Of a stretch of 64,000 bases of DNA, positions 35,292 through 45,045 are shown in pieces; positions within the stretch are counted from its first letter, which is position 1; each line of letters begins with the position of its first letter. The position numbers and the translations under genes are program-made. This DNA is from Aporrectodea caliginosa. Lineage: Eukaryota; Annelida; Clitellata; Crassiclitellata; Lumbricidae. Below the pieces are notes generated by a model. That model saw nothing but the letters and a program-made list of their open reading frames with translations, made no database searches and was not told the DNA's origin. The stretch is taken from assembly GCA_020284085.1 (NCBI GenBank), contig JACEVL010000282.1:1-64000 (forward strand), read 5' to 3'.

Positions 35292-38117
35292 GTAGGGTCA
35301 TCTCCAGACAAATTACATCAGCTAGTAATCTCTAAGTCCCTGAGGGATCCTGTATACCTCGGGGCATAAAAAAAAAAATAAATAATAATAATAATAATAA
35401 TAATAGTAGAGATTCGAGTGCCGTAGTTCGTAAGCAGTCGATGACTCGAAGCAACCATTCAGAAGCACTTCAGAATACACTTAGAAAACGTCAATAATGC
35501 AAACTAAACCTGATACTCCATTTCGCTAAGGGGATACTCTATTTTTTGACACCGGCGAAAGGCAGTGAAATGTGATAAACTTTGGCATTTCTTTAGCAAC
35601 TGATAGCCAACTCGACTCACCTGAGTATAAACCAGAGGTACAGGTATCCAGTCATAATTGAAGACCATTCCAAGCGAACTTCTAATGCTGGTAATCTCCT
35701 GAACGCCAAACAAAGTGCAATGTAATAGGAGTTATGTAAAGCCTCATTGAAGACAATACACGGTGCAGCACAATAGAGCATCAGACAAAACGCACAGTAA
35801 TAAAGTTCATACAAAGCAATGAAACACAGGTACCTGGGCAAATAAAAAAATCAACGTTAAATGCAGCGGGGTTAGGGCTGAATAGTAATACACAGGAACG
35901 AAGAACAGAAAGATGCGGGTTCAATACCCGCTAGCCCCATAAGGTTGACTCAGCCTTCCACTCTCTAGGGGCAATGGTAACAATGAGTAGCAGTAGGACG
36001 GAATATCGCCTAACAGGCTGCCATACAGTTACAAAATCGATTCTTGTTTACCTTTTATCATGTGTTCCTACAATTTCATGCAATCTTAACAGAATTAAAT
36101 AAACAAATAATATTTTCAAATTAACCCTCGGGCTACCAAGGGGGGGGTGGTTGCCACCCCCTAGGTTTTTTCATCTCAAACTTTTTCCGTATGGAATAAA
36201 AATTTGACCTTTTAGGTAGCTGTAGGGGGTTCATTTACACACGTTTTGAGGTAAAATGTGAGATGATATCTCACACCGTTCAAAAGTTATACCCAATATA
36301 CCCGAGGCACCAGGGGGGTGGATACCACCCCCTAGATTTTCGACTATATCTTATCCGTCATTTAATATTAAGAGACACAAATTTTACCATTCTATAGAGG
36401 GAATGTGGGGCTACATTTCTATGGTCACTGAGTTGACCTGAGACAACCGGAAGTGCTCAAAATAAATAATAATACGCGTAATATGCATGAAAAATGGCTG
36501 AATGGAAGGACTCCCCCCTTAGTTTTTGTCTGTAGCGTATTCATTTGTCTTCCTGGAAGAGAAACAAAGATACCATTCTTTAGAGGGAATGTAGGGCTTC
36601 ATTTGCATACCTACATCTTTGTCTTTTGAATACCGGAAGTGATCAAAATAAATAATAATACGCGTAATCTGTGTGAAAATGGCTGAATACAGCATTACAA
36701 CGTAAACCGATATATATGTATGGATATATATGTATGGATGTACATTTATACTATATAAACATGTGTAGGGATGATTTTGTGTATCTTTTATACATAGATT
36801 AGTTTCAAAACACACATAATCTTATATTTGTTTATCCAAAAAGTACAAAATGTACGCAATAATATACAATATTGCTAATTAAAGGGTTCCGTTGTTAAAA
36901 GTGATGTAATTTCGAGGTGCATTCACATAATGTACAACTAAATATACCATTCTGTGCAGAAATGAATGCTGAATCCATTGGTATATTACAAGTTATGATA
37001 TGTGAAACCAAACACGAAATCCAGGGGGTGGTAACCACCCCCCCCTTGGTAGTCCATGTCACAAAAAAAGCTTGGTAGCCCTAGGGTTAAAGCAAAGGGC
37101 TAATCGTTTTTTGAGTCAAGCTATTATTTTCGAATTGAATCGAATACTGACATCCGATTCTTTTCTAATCGAATATCGAAGCTTCACAGGTCCCTTATAA
37201 ATACATACATCCACAGATATAAACATGTGGGGCGCGGTGGTGTAGGTATGTTTGGTGCCTTACAGCCGTAGGGTTGCGGGTTCGAATCCACCTCAAGCCG
37301 CCGTGTACGAACCCTGAGCAAGTCCTTCACTCGCAATTGCTCATGCGCTTCGGCGTGAAATTCCGATTCAATGTCCGCGCTGTAGTCGGGAGCGCCTCTG
37401 AAGAGAAATCTTGAAGGGGCGCTATAACAAGTGCTCCTACATACATACATACATACATACATACATACAATACATACATACATATTTTAACACAGTCAGC
37501 TGTCACAACTTGAGATCAAGCCATATGCCAAGAGTACAAGAGTAAGAGCCTTCAGCAGTACCAAGAGTAGATCAGAGACAAAAATACAAACATCAAGTAT
37601 CGTCTTAAGCGCAAAATCTTCAGTTATCAATCCCTCTTTTCGACAACGGGTGAGCAGCCTCATCGCCCATGCCAACGGAATGAAATACTTGTTGTATGGC
37701 GTCTGAATATTATCGAGAATACTCTCTTCATTCGGCAGCAGAATACCTAGCATCAAGCAAAACAGCTAATCCATTTAGGTTATCAAATATACATCTTAAC
37801 GTATTCTACAGGTTAAAAGTTGTAAAATGCAAAGTTAAAAGCGTTGTATAACGAAAGACTACAAATAAGCACCCAGTCCATTTCCTCTGGCATGAACTCT
37901 GCCAATGCCCCCACTCTGGAAGTGCCAGTCCTAAGCCTGGTTAAAGAAGGAGGGTGATGCTAATAATTTTTTTAATGACAGTTTTGATAACTACTTCCTC
38001 TGCCACTCTATCTGCTGTTGCACCCTCTCATCATCACCCACTCATCATCACCATCATCATCATCATCATCATCATCATCATAATCGTTATCGTCATCATC
38101 ATCATCATCATCATCAT

Positions 38118-38161
<44 letters not shown>

Positions 38162-38314
38162 CCACCACCATCATCATCATCATCATAATAATAATAATCA
38201 TCATCATCATCATCGTCATTATCATTCTCATGATCATCTTAATCATTCTCATCGTCATCATCACCACATCATCACTATCATCATCACTATCATCATCAAC
38301 TCCATCATCAACAC

Positions 38315-38376
<62 letters not shown>

Positions 38377-38538
38377 CCACAATCATCACCATCATTGTCA
38401 TCATCATCATAATCATTCTCCTCATATTCATATCTCACGTCTTTCTATTGTAACTGGTCACATTCTGTCAACCTTTCAGAAAATAAAACGAATATCTATC
38501 TATATTCCTCCTCCTCCTCCTCCTCCTCCTCCTCCTCC

Positions 38539-38574
<36 letters not shown>

Positions 38575-41500
38575 CAAACCGTAAATCAATTTCTGCATTC
38601 ATGAGTGGATTCGATACGACTCCATTCACTCTTTGAAACACACCTGCTTCCGTCAAGTGACCCAGCGTCGGAAACCTCTTCTTGACACGCGGCGAAACAG
38701 CCACCAGGGTCATGGCAATCGACAGATTTATATAGCGCACAATTGTACGTCGCATGAGACGAGCCTTGTCGCTCGTCTCCGACATGTAGGCGGCCACATA
38801 GAGCGCCGTTCGGTCGGGCCATGGCACAGAACAGAACTGATTCCACCAGCGACTGTTAATTGCGTTGATGTAGAAGCCGAGTATGAACGCCACGGGAATG
38901 AGGTTGCTGAACGTGTGACAGTACAAGACAATCTGCTCAAAGACACTGCAATGGAAAAAGCATAGAAATGTTATCAACGGCATCATTGATAATATAACAT
39001 TGATTGTATTATATAACTGACTGTACCGCTGCCTTAGCCTGTTAACTTAATACATTTTGTTGTTGTATTTCTGTGACCGGTAACCAATGGGGAAGACTAG
39101 ATAAGCTTTCCCAGCTTCATCTCCCCATCAATCACTTGCAACTTGACTCGCATACTCACATTCTTTTGGCTCACATGCTGTTAATCTATAACATGCTGTT
39201 AGTTAATTTAGTTGTTTAGTTTGATTGCTGTTTATGTACTTGTAATCTTGAATGCAAAATGGTTCAATAAACTCAAACTCAAGAGAAATGTCTGTCTGTC
39301 GTGAAGTCAACATTCCTCTTAGGCGAATTTTCTCACTGCGTCATTCGCCAGATGGCAATATGCATTTCTGTTTCTCTTAGCCACGTGGTTAACTGATCAA
39401 TTCGGTAGATAGCAGGGGAGGGAAAGTGGGAGGGGAACGGTGGGGGAATGGGGAGGGAATGGAAATGGGTGAGGAAATGGGAGGGTAGTGGAAGGTGGAG
39501 CTGAACGGGGAGTGGAGGAGGAGGGACGGGGAGGACGAGGACAGGAGAGACCATGAGGAGGGAGTGGGAGGGGTATGAGGAGGGAGGGGAATGGGAGGTA
39601 GGAGAGGGAGGGTGACGGGTAGGGGATTGGATGGGGAGGGGTTGTGAGGGGATAGGTAGGGGAGGGGAACAGGAATGGGAGGAAAGGGGAAGGGTTAGGG
39701 AGGAGGATAAAGGGGTGGTGAAGGGGAAGTGGAGGGAAGGGGAGGAGAAGTGGGGAAAGGAGGGCTGATTTTAAGTGACCCGCCCGAGCTTGCTAACCTT
39801 TACCGTCTTAGGACGGGCAAACATCTAGTTATTATTAACTATTGCTATGCATTTATTAAGCTTCACTAGATAGTAACTGAGCAAGTATCTATCACTGAGC
39901 AATTGTGAGTGAGGGAGTTGTTATCGTTATTTATTATTGTTAAGTATTTATTAAGCGCCACTCGCGAATGACCAAGCATCAATCGCTGGGCAATTGTGAA
40001 TGCAGGACTTGCTCAAAGTCGCCACACAGTAATTGCAATTTATAACTTCCACTGTGCCGGTGTCTAATGCACAAAGTATCAACAGATGGTGCACCAAAGC
40101 CAAGCCATGATCAGTAACCGTCTTGGGGGCTCTAACCTGCACTCGTCGCGCTACAAGGCAAGAGCTCTAACCAATCAGCTGCCATGTCCAAAAGCATCAT
40201 GAAATATGGCACAATCTTTAGAAACAAATATTAACAATAACACTAGCCACAACATTTTAGGCAACGTCCCACGTGGGCGTATTTAGAGGGTGGTTTTACG
40301 GGTTCAAACCCCCCCGCGCGCCCCCAATAAGTTTCCTACAAAAAATTTATATGCTTTTACATGCAAAATACAAAAAACCCTGGACTTTTGAGACGATTTA
40401 CAATGGAACCCCCGAAATTTTAAAACCCCCTCTGAAATTTTTTTCTGGCTACGCCCATGGGCAACGACACAAACCAACACGCAGTTTCTAGATACCCTAT
40501 TTTTGACAATCTTTTGTTTTAAAAAATACAACCAATTCTAAATGCAGTGTATTCGAGTAATAAGTTTGTGTAACAGCTTCATACATTTCTATTTTATCAC
40601 TACTTTAACCATAACCATACCGGCGTACCAAAGAACATAAACGGGTGGGGGTCGCAAATGACCCCATCTTTATTTATAACTGTAAGATCAACATGTTTGT
40701 TATTTGATTGGGGCCGTCCATAAATGACGTCACGCTATTTTGGCCGATTTTTAACCCCCCCCCCCACCCCCTCGTCACACTTCGTCACAAAAAGTAAGAC
40801 CCCCTCTGAAAATGACGTCAAAAAGCTCTGACCCCCCTAAAACCAATTTCCATGGCGAAGCAAAATGCTCCTTCAAAATTAGTACTGTTATTATTAAAAT
40901 TAAATTGTTGTTAATTGTTAAATTTAATAACATAGACCTGGTGTGACGTCACACTACTCAGACCCCCCACCCCCATGTCACAAATCGTCACAAATTTCTG
41001 ACCCCCTCCCCTAGGTGCGTGACGTCATTTATGGACGGCCCCTTGTCAGAAACTTTTTTATCTGGCAAACAACTCAAAATGCTGTAATGAAACGAAAATT
41101 TAAGAAACCAACTTATTATCACTAAGTTGCGATCTGTTATAATACTATGCTCCACAGAGTTTAGTCAATTTCATCAGTCTAATACTCAGTTTAAAGATCA
41201 TTTAATCTACTCACTGTTTTGCCGTCTCATGCCGTGTCAAAACAAACTGGTACAACACGCCGAAAAAGTAGTATGCGCTAAAAAAGATGATGAACTCTTT
41301 CCACATCAGTTTGTATATGCTGCCTCGCCACCTGGAATTCAAAAAACAATACCATAGCCATGTCCATTCGAAAAAATAAACTACCAGTGCATAGTTAAAT
41401 GCATCTCAAATTAGTCGCACACTCATTGTCCCAAAGAAGACAAAAATTTAATCGTAATCATAAACTCAATTTAAAAAAATTTGTAATCATGATCAATTTT

Positions 41501-42352
41501 CTTGTGGGGTTTCTAACAAGCACCAAACCCCACTCTTAGAACCCTGTAACCTAACTTAAAATCCTGGATGGCCTTTGTTTGCAATGCATAACATGAACTC
41601 CAATATCTTTCCCGATTAATTACTAACGGTTCCATTATAAAGAAAGCATAATGTGATTACCATACTGCATTATCTATAAAGCACAATGTGCTTGACACTG
41701 TTATAATTTGCTAACAAAATACAATTACATAGCCCTGTTACAGAAAAACCACTCATGCAGGGTCTCAACAGCAGAATTAGACGTCACTGCTAAAGGAAGG
41801 GCTGTTAAAGGCTTGGTTTTTTCTTTTTTTTTTTTTTTTTTAAAACGTAAATTTTCGTTTTTTGCTTTTTACAAATTTAGAAATTATAAATTCCAAAAAT
41901 GGCGTTTCTTTAATTCTCTTCGCAATTGTTGTATGGTCTTTGTTAACTTCGTTTTATGACATTGTACGGTTCTACTGTTCTAGTTAATTTCATTTATATG
42001 TATCTAATTAATTTCAACCGTATTATGCCATTTTAACGAGTTTTATTATCGGAAATATGAAAATCTCAAAAACAAAAACACAAAAAACCAAATTTTCATT
42101 TTGAAAAAACTTTTGTTTTTTGCACCTCTGGCTACAGGTCATGTATCCTGCATTCCTGCTGCCTACCAGTAATATTGTAATTTGTAACCGAGCAATTATA
42201 TAGCGTCATTTCAAGGGCAAACTAATGAGGCATGCTCTCTTTGTTAGCCTATAAATATATAATGTGAGCAGTAGCTATACCAACCTCAAAAGAAGCTTCA
42301 AGAAACATGCTAGACTGCTTGTGGCCACATCGGCCGAGTAGGTGACTGTCAT
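29775..42352 (-). CDS. BEST: bestrophin Ca2+-activated chloride channel, complete, 11 coding exons
   Basis: Bestrophins are pentameric Ca2+-gated anion channels of plasma and intracellular membranes. The exons, in transcript order, are 42285-42352, 41215-41331, 38644-38945, 37592-37746, 35621-35698, 34416-34646, 33418-33575, 32192-32488, 31411-31481, 30734-30870 and 29775-29858. Every junction keeps phase and gives 565 codons plus stop, close to human BEST1 (585). Residues 1-9 are MTVTYSADV, the family start, and WRGSIYKLMW follows. The neck residues of BEST1 (I76, F80, F84) align with I78, F82, F86. NSRWWNQFCSVPWPDR is the bestrophin signature. The Ca2+ clasp QMVNPFGDDDDDF (about 294-306) keeps Q, N and both Asp ligands. 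At the cytosolic aperture, BEST1 I205 aligns with F207 and Q208 with K210. Beyond about residue 370 the tail is unconserved: acidic, then Arg/Ser-rich, then Gln/His-rich. It ends ETTVTYV, a class I PDZ-type end. Paralogue assignment within the family is not possible by eye. Confidence 0.96.
29943..30090. mobile_element. short MITE, same family as 40269-40460
   Basis: TTCAGTAGCTTAGCCAGGAA and TAAGCCCAT bound a body with GGGGGTTTCCATTG and GGGTTTGAACC. The element at 40269 contains the same body in the opposite orientation. Flanks gtcaacat/gtcaacac match 7 of 8. Confidence 0.65.
30734..30870 (-). CDS. BEST: bestrophin exon 10 (Gln/His-rich)
   Basis: GSDYGEQQQLHDFQLRHHRF then QQHHQKSLQILRSS. 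It ends TTTGTG|GTATGG, phase 0. Low complexity, but flanked by good splice sites. Confidence 0.78.
31411..31481 (-). CDS. BEST: bestrophin exon 9
   Basis: Encodes LECLSELNLRGGTRVPKAKN then HPV, between TTTAG and G|GTAAGG. It is supported by phase with both neighbours rather than by homology. Confidence 0.75.
31843..32038 (+). repeat. 31-bp minisatellite with RFX X-box-like units
   Basis: Units begin at 31843, 31875 (short), 31887, 31918, 31949, 31980 and 32011, each opening GTTGCCAGG or GTTGCTAGGAAACC. Three (31843, 31949, 32011) fit the relaxed X-box RYYNYY-N-RRNRAC exactly. The rest differ at one or more positions. It lies in a bestrophin intron, about 4.4 kb upstream of RSPH1. Confidence 0.85.
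32192..32488 (-). CDS. BEST: bestrophin exon 8 (variable tail)
   Basis: SPEAAAFVPVLEAEPEIAEI, then DDEDTK and SSSRSVDFHDINPQPMK, then a basic stretch with RRRLSRTRS. The last is a plausible basophilic kinase site. The donor AGAAG|GTTAAT is phase 2. If it is skipped, the frame stays open to about 32008, giving an alternative end. Confidence 0.82.
32610..32690 (-). mobile_element. retroposon 3' end with (AGATT)n tail
   Basis: On the minus strand GAGAGCGCTTCTGAATAG leads to GTGAGAAGCGCTTTACAAAT and (AGATT)n. It is a variant of the shared tail with a pentanucleotide end. Confidence 0.6.
32775..33101. mobile_element. hAT-type MITE, 327 bp
   Basis: An exact 8-bp duplication, aaaataac (32767-32774 and 33102-33109), flanks CAGAGATGGG...CCCATGTATG. 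The whole interior is made of TAATCGATTAG and TAATTCTAAT words. It lies in the intron between bestrophin exons 7 and 8. Confidence 0.88.
33418..33575 (-). CDS. BEST: bestrophin exon 7
   Basis: VAYLIVDDIHALHPQLTQDI then YWDTVDF, the conserved post-clasp segment that wraps the pentamer. The donor AT|GTAGGT is chosen because it links in phase to exon 8. Reading through the donor would reach TAG at once and give a short form ending NVVM. Confidence 0.9.
33635..33765 (+). repeat. about 36-bp tandem repeat, 3-4 units
   Basis: ACAGGTAACACACATACCTT and ATAGAAACT alternate with small changes, just inside the intron before bestrophin exon 7. Confidence 0.8.
34140..34400 (+). mobile_element. diverged CR1/L2-like LINE 3' end
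   Basis: ATGGAATGGACTTTCTCCTT corresponds to the WNGL motif. CACCTTAAAACCTTCCTTTT corresponds to the LKTFLF end. The tail is GGGAGCGCTTCTGAAAGG and AGCACTTTATAAATGATC with ATACA repeats. It abuts bestrophin exon 6. Confidence 0.55.
34416..34646 (-). CDS. BEST: bestrophin exon 6 (Ca2+ clasp)
   Basis: 77 codons. FPFFTFLQFFFYMGWLKVAE, then QMVNPFGDDDDDFDVNF and LLDRH. Gln294, Asn297, Asp302 and Asp305 correspond to the BEST1 clasp residues Q293, N296, D301 and D304. Confidence 0.97.
35248..35404 (+). repeat. two (AAT)n tracts
   Basis: Runs at 35248-35291 and 35379-35405 lie either side of an 80-bp unique stretch. Confidence 0.9.
35621..35698 (-). CDS. BEST: bestrophin exon 5
   Basis: 26 codons, phase 0 both sides. 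It encodes EITSIRSSLGMVFNYDWIPV then PLVYTQ. YDWIxxPLVYTQ is nearly invariant in bestrophins. Confidence 0.96.
35890..36065 (+). mobile_element. tRNA-derived SINE (family D)
   Basis: ATGCGGGTTCAATACCCGC is a B box. AAGGTTGACTCAGCCTTCCA and AGTAGGACGGAATATCGCCT match the 15118 copy. The 5' head is eroded. Confidence 0.65.
36125..37086. mobile_element. piggyBac-type MITE, 962 bp
   Basis: TTAA at 36121-36124 and 37087-37090 flanks CCCTCGGGCTACCAAG / CTTGGTAGCCCTAGGG inverted ends. A second inverted block (GGGGGTGGTTGCCACCCCC) lies just inside. TTAA duplication with CCCT ends is the piggyBac signature. Two direct copies of a segment containing AATAATAATACGCGTAAT lie near 36460 and 36645. No transposase ORF. 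Confidence 0.9.
37228..37490 (+). mobile_element. tRNA-derived SINE (family A), copy 3
   Basis: GGGGCGCGGTGGTGTAGGTA, then GTTGCGGGTTCGAATCCACC, then the GGGAGCGCCTCTGAAGAG tail and (CATA)n. It lies directly beside bestrophin exon 4, outside the splice signals. Confidence 0.88.
37592..37746 (-). CDS. BEST: bestrophin exon 4 (aperture region)
   Basis: GILLPNEESILDNIQ, KYFIPLAWAMRLL and ITEDFALKTILD. It ends GAT|GTTTGT. Lys210 aligns with BEST1 Gln208, where BEST2 is reported to have lysine. Confidence 0.93.
37885..37990 (+). repeat. dispersed repeat (GCCAGTCC-AAGCCTGG family)
   Basis: AACTCTGCCAATGCCCCCAC and AGTGCCAGTCCTAAGCCTGG match segments at 43325-43448 and 60150-60245. The class is not recognised. 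Confidence 0.7.
38034..38425 (+). repeat. (CAT)n microsatellite, about 390 bp
   Basis: Imperfect CAT/ATC with CGT, ACC and AAT blocks. The poly-Ile and poly-Asp ORFs here are artefacts. It lies in the intron after bestrophin exon 3. Confidence 0.95.
38507..38575 (+). repeat. (CTC)n then (ATC)n microsatellite
   Basis: About 30 bp of CTC followed by about 35 bp of ATC, ending 70 bp before the exon 3 donor. Confidence 0.93.
38644..38945 (-). CDS. BEST: bestrophin exon 3 (neck and signature)
   Basis: 302 nt. VFEQIVLYCHTFSNLIPVAF and GFYINAINSRWWNQF are followed by VPWPDR and LMRRTIVRYINL. It ends GCAG|GTGTGT, phase 1. The ORF runs on into a trinucleotide repeat beyond the donor, which is intron. 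Confidence 0.96.
39285..39828 (+). mobile_element. Helitron-like element with G-rich interior
   Basis: The right end has a CCGTC-TTAG-GACGG hairpin (39803-39816), then CTAG at 39825-39828 followed by T. That is the Helitron 3' layout. The left limit is uncertain. About 350 bp inside (39412-39765) is almost all purine, made of GGGAGGGGAATGG-like words. Confidence 0.55.
39950..40190 (-). mobile_element. tRNA-derived SINE (family C)
   Basis: Reverse orientation. The minus strand begins TGGACATGGCAGCTGATTGG and ends TGGTCATTCGCGAGTGGCGC. It pairs with the 9660 copy, with an extra internal segment. Confidence 0.65.
40269..40460. mobile_element. hAT-like MITE, 192 bp
   Basis: CCACGTGGGCGTA / TACGCCCATGG ends, with flanks gcaacgtc and gcaacgac (7/8). 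The interior is C-rich then AT-rich. Same family as 29943. Confidence 0.72.
40710..41042. mobile_element. TIR MITE, 333 bp (GGGGCCGTCCATAAAT family)
   Basis: Perfect terminal repeats GGGGCCGTCCATAAATGACG enclose C-rich blocks with CGTCACAAA words. The flanks share only TT, so the superfamily is left open. A related element is at 55286. Confidence 0.85.
41215..41331 (-). CDS. BEST: bestrophin exon 2 (first membrane segment)
   Basis: Starts WRGSIYKLMWKEFIIFF after TTCCAG|G and continues SAYYFFGVLYQFVLTR. It ends CA|GTGAGT. This is the first transmembrane region of the family. Confidence 0.96.
42285..42352 (-). CDS. BEST: bestrophin exon 1 (residues 1-23)
   Basis: MTVTYSADVATSSLACFLKL then LL; the conserved N-terminus sits against the Ca2+ clasp in the folded channel. 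The donor AG|GTTGGT is phase 2. Confidence 0.93.
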
Positions 42353-43320
42353 TTCAAACAGAACTCAACCACAAAAAGCCTAAAAGCCACAAAATAGAAT
42401 GTAATAGAGCATAATGCGATGTTTGATCTAACAAATTGCTGTCATCGCTAAAAACTGGTGCAATTTCAAACAAAACATTTATGGGTGTTTTGTTGAGTAT
42501 AAATATGCTCATATGTATCATATATATAGCACTTTGAGAGAACCTCTCAGTGGTGCTAGGTTGTGCAATTCATATATAAATTATATACACATATATACAT
42601 ATATATTATATCCCTGGGCTGCAGGTTAACCTTCTTCTGCTATTGTTGGATGTACCATTACAACATTAAAACAAGACTGCCTCATAAATAGGTCCTTTTC
42701 TCAGCTGAATTAAATTTGGGATCTGCCTGGAAAAGAAGCTGCCTTTGAGCTTGGTTTTAATGTGCAGCTCTGGATTTTTTATATACTTCTGAACTGTCCA
42801 AATCCTTCAAACTCAACAGTACTGTAGTTTGTAAATTGGTCCTCTCAATAATTATTTTTATTATTGTTATTCTTATAGTATTTATATACTTTATTATTCT
42901 TAAATTCATCATTAATATTAGCAATATTGCCCAATAATCTCAAAATTAATACATCTGGCTTAATTGACATTGCAGGGTCAAGCATGCTTAAGCATGCTTA
43001 ATCAGAGACGTCCCAAGTACGGACCAATTTCAGTTCAGTTTAAGCAAGATCTGAAAATATTGACTTCCTTCAACATCTACAGACTATTGATGTGAACACA
43101 GTCATGTAGGCTTATTAGCAGAACCTCCATCCGCACACGATCCAAACAAAGGCAATAACAGAGGATGAAGCACAAAGATCCAATAAAAACATGACTCAAA
43201 ATATTTTAAATAAATATTATAGGTTTTTCTTTCAAATTGAAAAGATGTTGTTCAGCCAATTAGCATGAACAAAGTAGAGCTTTTAAATCATAGCGAAACG
43301 CATAGGCTATAATGTTAAAC
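42353..43320. other. bestrophin upstream region, nothing recognised
   Basis: No TATA box, CpG cluster or exon was recognised in the kilobase upstream of the bestrophin ATG. Bestrophin genes often have a noncoding first exon, which could lie here or beyond. Confidence 0.35.
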
Positions 43321-43324
43321 AGTT

Positions 43325-43448
43325 TATCAACGTAATAAAAGAACTCTGCCAATATTTGTACTCTGGCAGTGCCAGTCCCAAGCCTGGATGAAGGAGGAGG
43401 GCGACGCTAATGATCTTTGTATCACACAGTGTGGTTAAACTGAAACTA
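43325..43448 (+). repeat. dispersed repeat (GCCAGTCC-AAGCCTGG family)
   Basis: AACTCTGCCAATATTTGTAC, CTCTGGCAGTGCCAGTCCCA and GGAGGAGGGCGACGCTAATG, ending ACTGAAACTACTACTA. Best preserved of the three copies. Confidence 0.7.
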
Positions 43449-43998
43449 CTACTAACGTTTAGTTATAAAAGATTGAAAACAAGTTCTTCACGAAAACTGA
43501 ATACACCAGAAAAGGATAAATAGGCCTGGCATTTATTTTTACGTACCAGCTAAGGGGATTTAGGCGTAAAATACTTCTAGAATGATTTTCTAATCGACAT
43601 TTATTTAAGTATTTTAAAACTTGTCTGCATGCTTCGACGTTCGCCAAAAGTAAAAAGTAGCTGGTACATATGGTCGCTTTACAACCGTTTCAACGCTTGC
43701 AAAACGTTACTCATAAATTCGTCTTTTTTTATTATAATTATTCGTTTTTTGGCACATAAAAAACAGCTGGCAAACCGTACTATACGTTTGTCACGTAGCC
43801 TACTCATGTTATATGGCATGTCCTTTTTATATTCCATCTTTTTGCTTGCGGTGCTCTTCAGATTTGTCAGTTTCATTATATCCGCCAGCTACATTCACCG
43901 TCCACGTTGAGCATAACTTTCAGAACTCGGGTTAATTGGATACAACGCTACGTGTAACTTACTATCTTCTGCCTCCTCACTCCAAGGACATCTACTGT

Positions 43999-44068
43999 TC
44001 TGCTGACTTCCTCAATCTCAATCAGTGGACACGATGTTCCTTGTCCATTGATTGCGGAAGTCAGCAGA
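43999..44068. repeat. 70-nt hairpin
   Basis: TCTGCTGACTTCC begins the left arm and GGAAGTCAGCAGA ends the right one. Pairing continues through CAATC and TGGACA around a 10-nt loop. The left arm carries a 6-nt bulge from a duplicated CAATC. Size and shape approach a pre-miRNA, but no conserved seed is recognised. Confidence 0.65.
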
Positions 44069-44321
44069 GCTCTCGGAAGACGATCGCGTTTTTGTTGCAG
44101 CTAGTCCTAGATGTTGAACTCTCTTCCGGCAAAAGTTCGCTGTGCAAAGTTTGTTCTGGTCTTCAGATATCGACGAAAAACTCATCACTTCCTCGACTCA
44201 TTTCAGTGTTAAAAAGGTCTAATAAATGTCAACTGTACACGCTTTCTCAAACTGTGAAACTGTACTCAAACTGGTAAGTAAAATTTAAGGTAGGCCTATA
44301 GGCTAAGGATGAAACTGTGTG

Positions 44322-44509
44322 CAGTGGCGTAACTAGGGGTTCGTGCGCCCGGGGGCAAGAATTTCCTGAGAATTTTTTTTCTCAGTTCCACCAAAATTTC
44401 TGATGACCTTTTTCTTTAACAAAAAACACATTTTCAGACCTAATTTTTTGCGCCCCCCCCCATCCTACGCCCGGGGGCGGCCGCCCCCTGCCCCCTCGTT
44501 ACGCCACTG
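44322..44509. mobile_element. hAT-type MITE, 188 bp
   Basis: TIRs CAGTGGCGTAACTAGGGG / CCCCTCGTTACGCCACTG, with an exact duplication actgtgtg at 44314-44321 and 44510-44517. The interior has CGCCCGGGGGC inverted blocks. Confidence 0.94.
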
Positions 44510-45045
44510 ACTGTGTGTAGGCTTAGGCCTAGTTAATTATAATAATAATCGTTTAGTAATTCTAACTGACATGTACTCAATAAGGTTACGTGATATAGCA
44601 GTAGCAGATGATAACAATTAGATAAACATGAGTCGAATTTAACTGTATGGCAGTTAAACTTTAGTTGAACATACGGTCATTATATGACACAGTTCCTATA
44701 TGGCCGCCATGTTGTCCTACAAATGAGTCCACGTGTAGGACATTTTGAGCACATAATATAGAAACACAAACACATGTCATTTATTCTGGCGGTATCTTTA
44801 TATAAGACGCTGCCGTTGGGAGATATGTCAGTGTCTCTGGATCCCTCTCTCCGTGTTTTTTTTTATCTCCTTGGACGCTTCACACAGGACTGGTTCAAAG
44901 TGCCTTATCAAACCATCTGTACTTAGTGCCTTATAACAGCCGCTGTGTGACTGTCTTATGCCATGGGACCTTCTGTTTTATCATCGCACAAACTCGTCCA
45001 TCTTTCCGTCCGTACATCTGCTTCCATCCATCTCAACGTCCATCC

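Noticed and set aside
37954..38438. Long poly-Ile, poly-Asp and poly-Met ORFs
   Set aside because: They are translations of the (CAT)n microsatellite in a bestrophin intron. There are no splice or domain features.
43629..44277. ORFs of 93 and 113 residues
   Set aside because: No recognisable domain, overlap with a hairpin, and no matching splice sites. Treated as chance.
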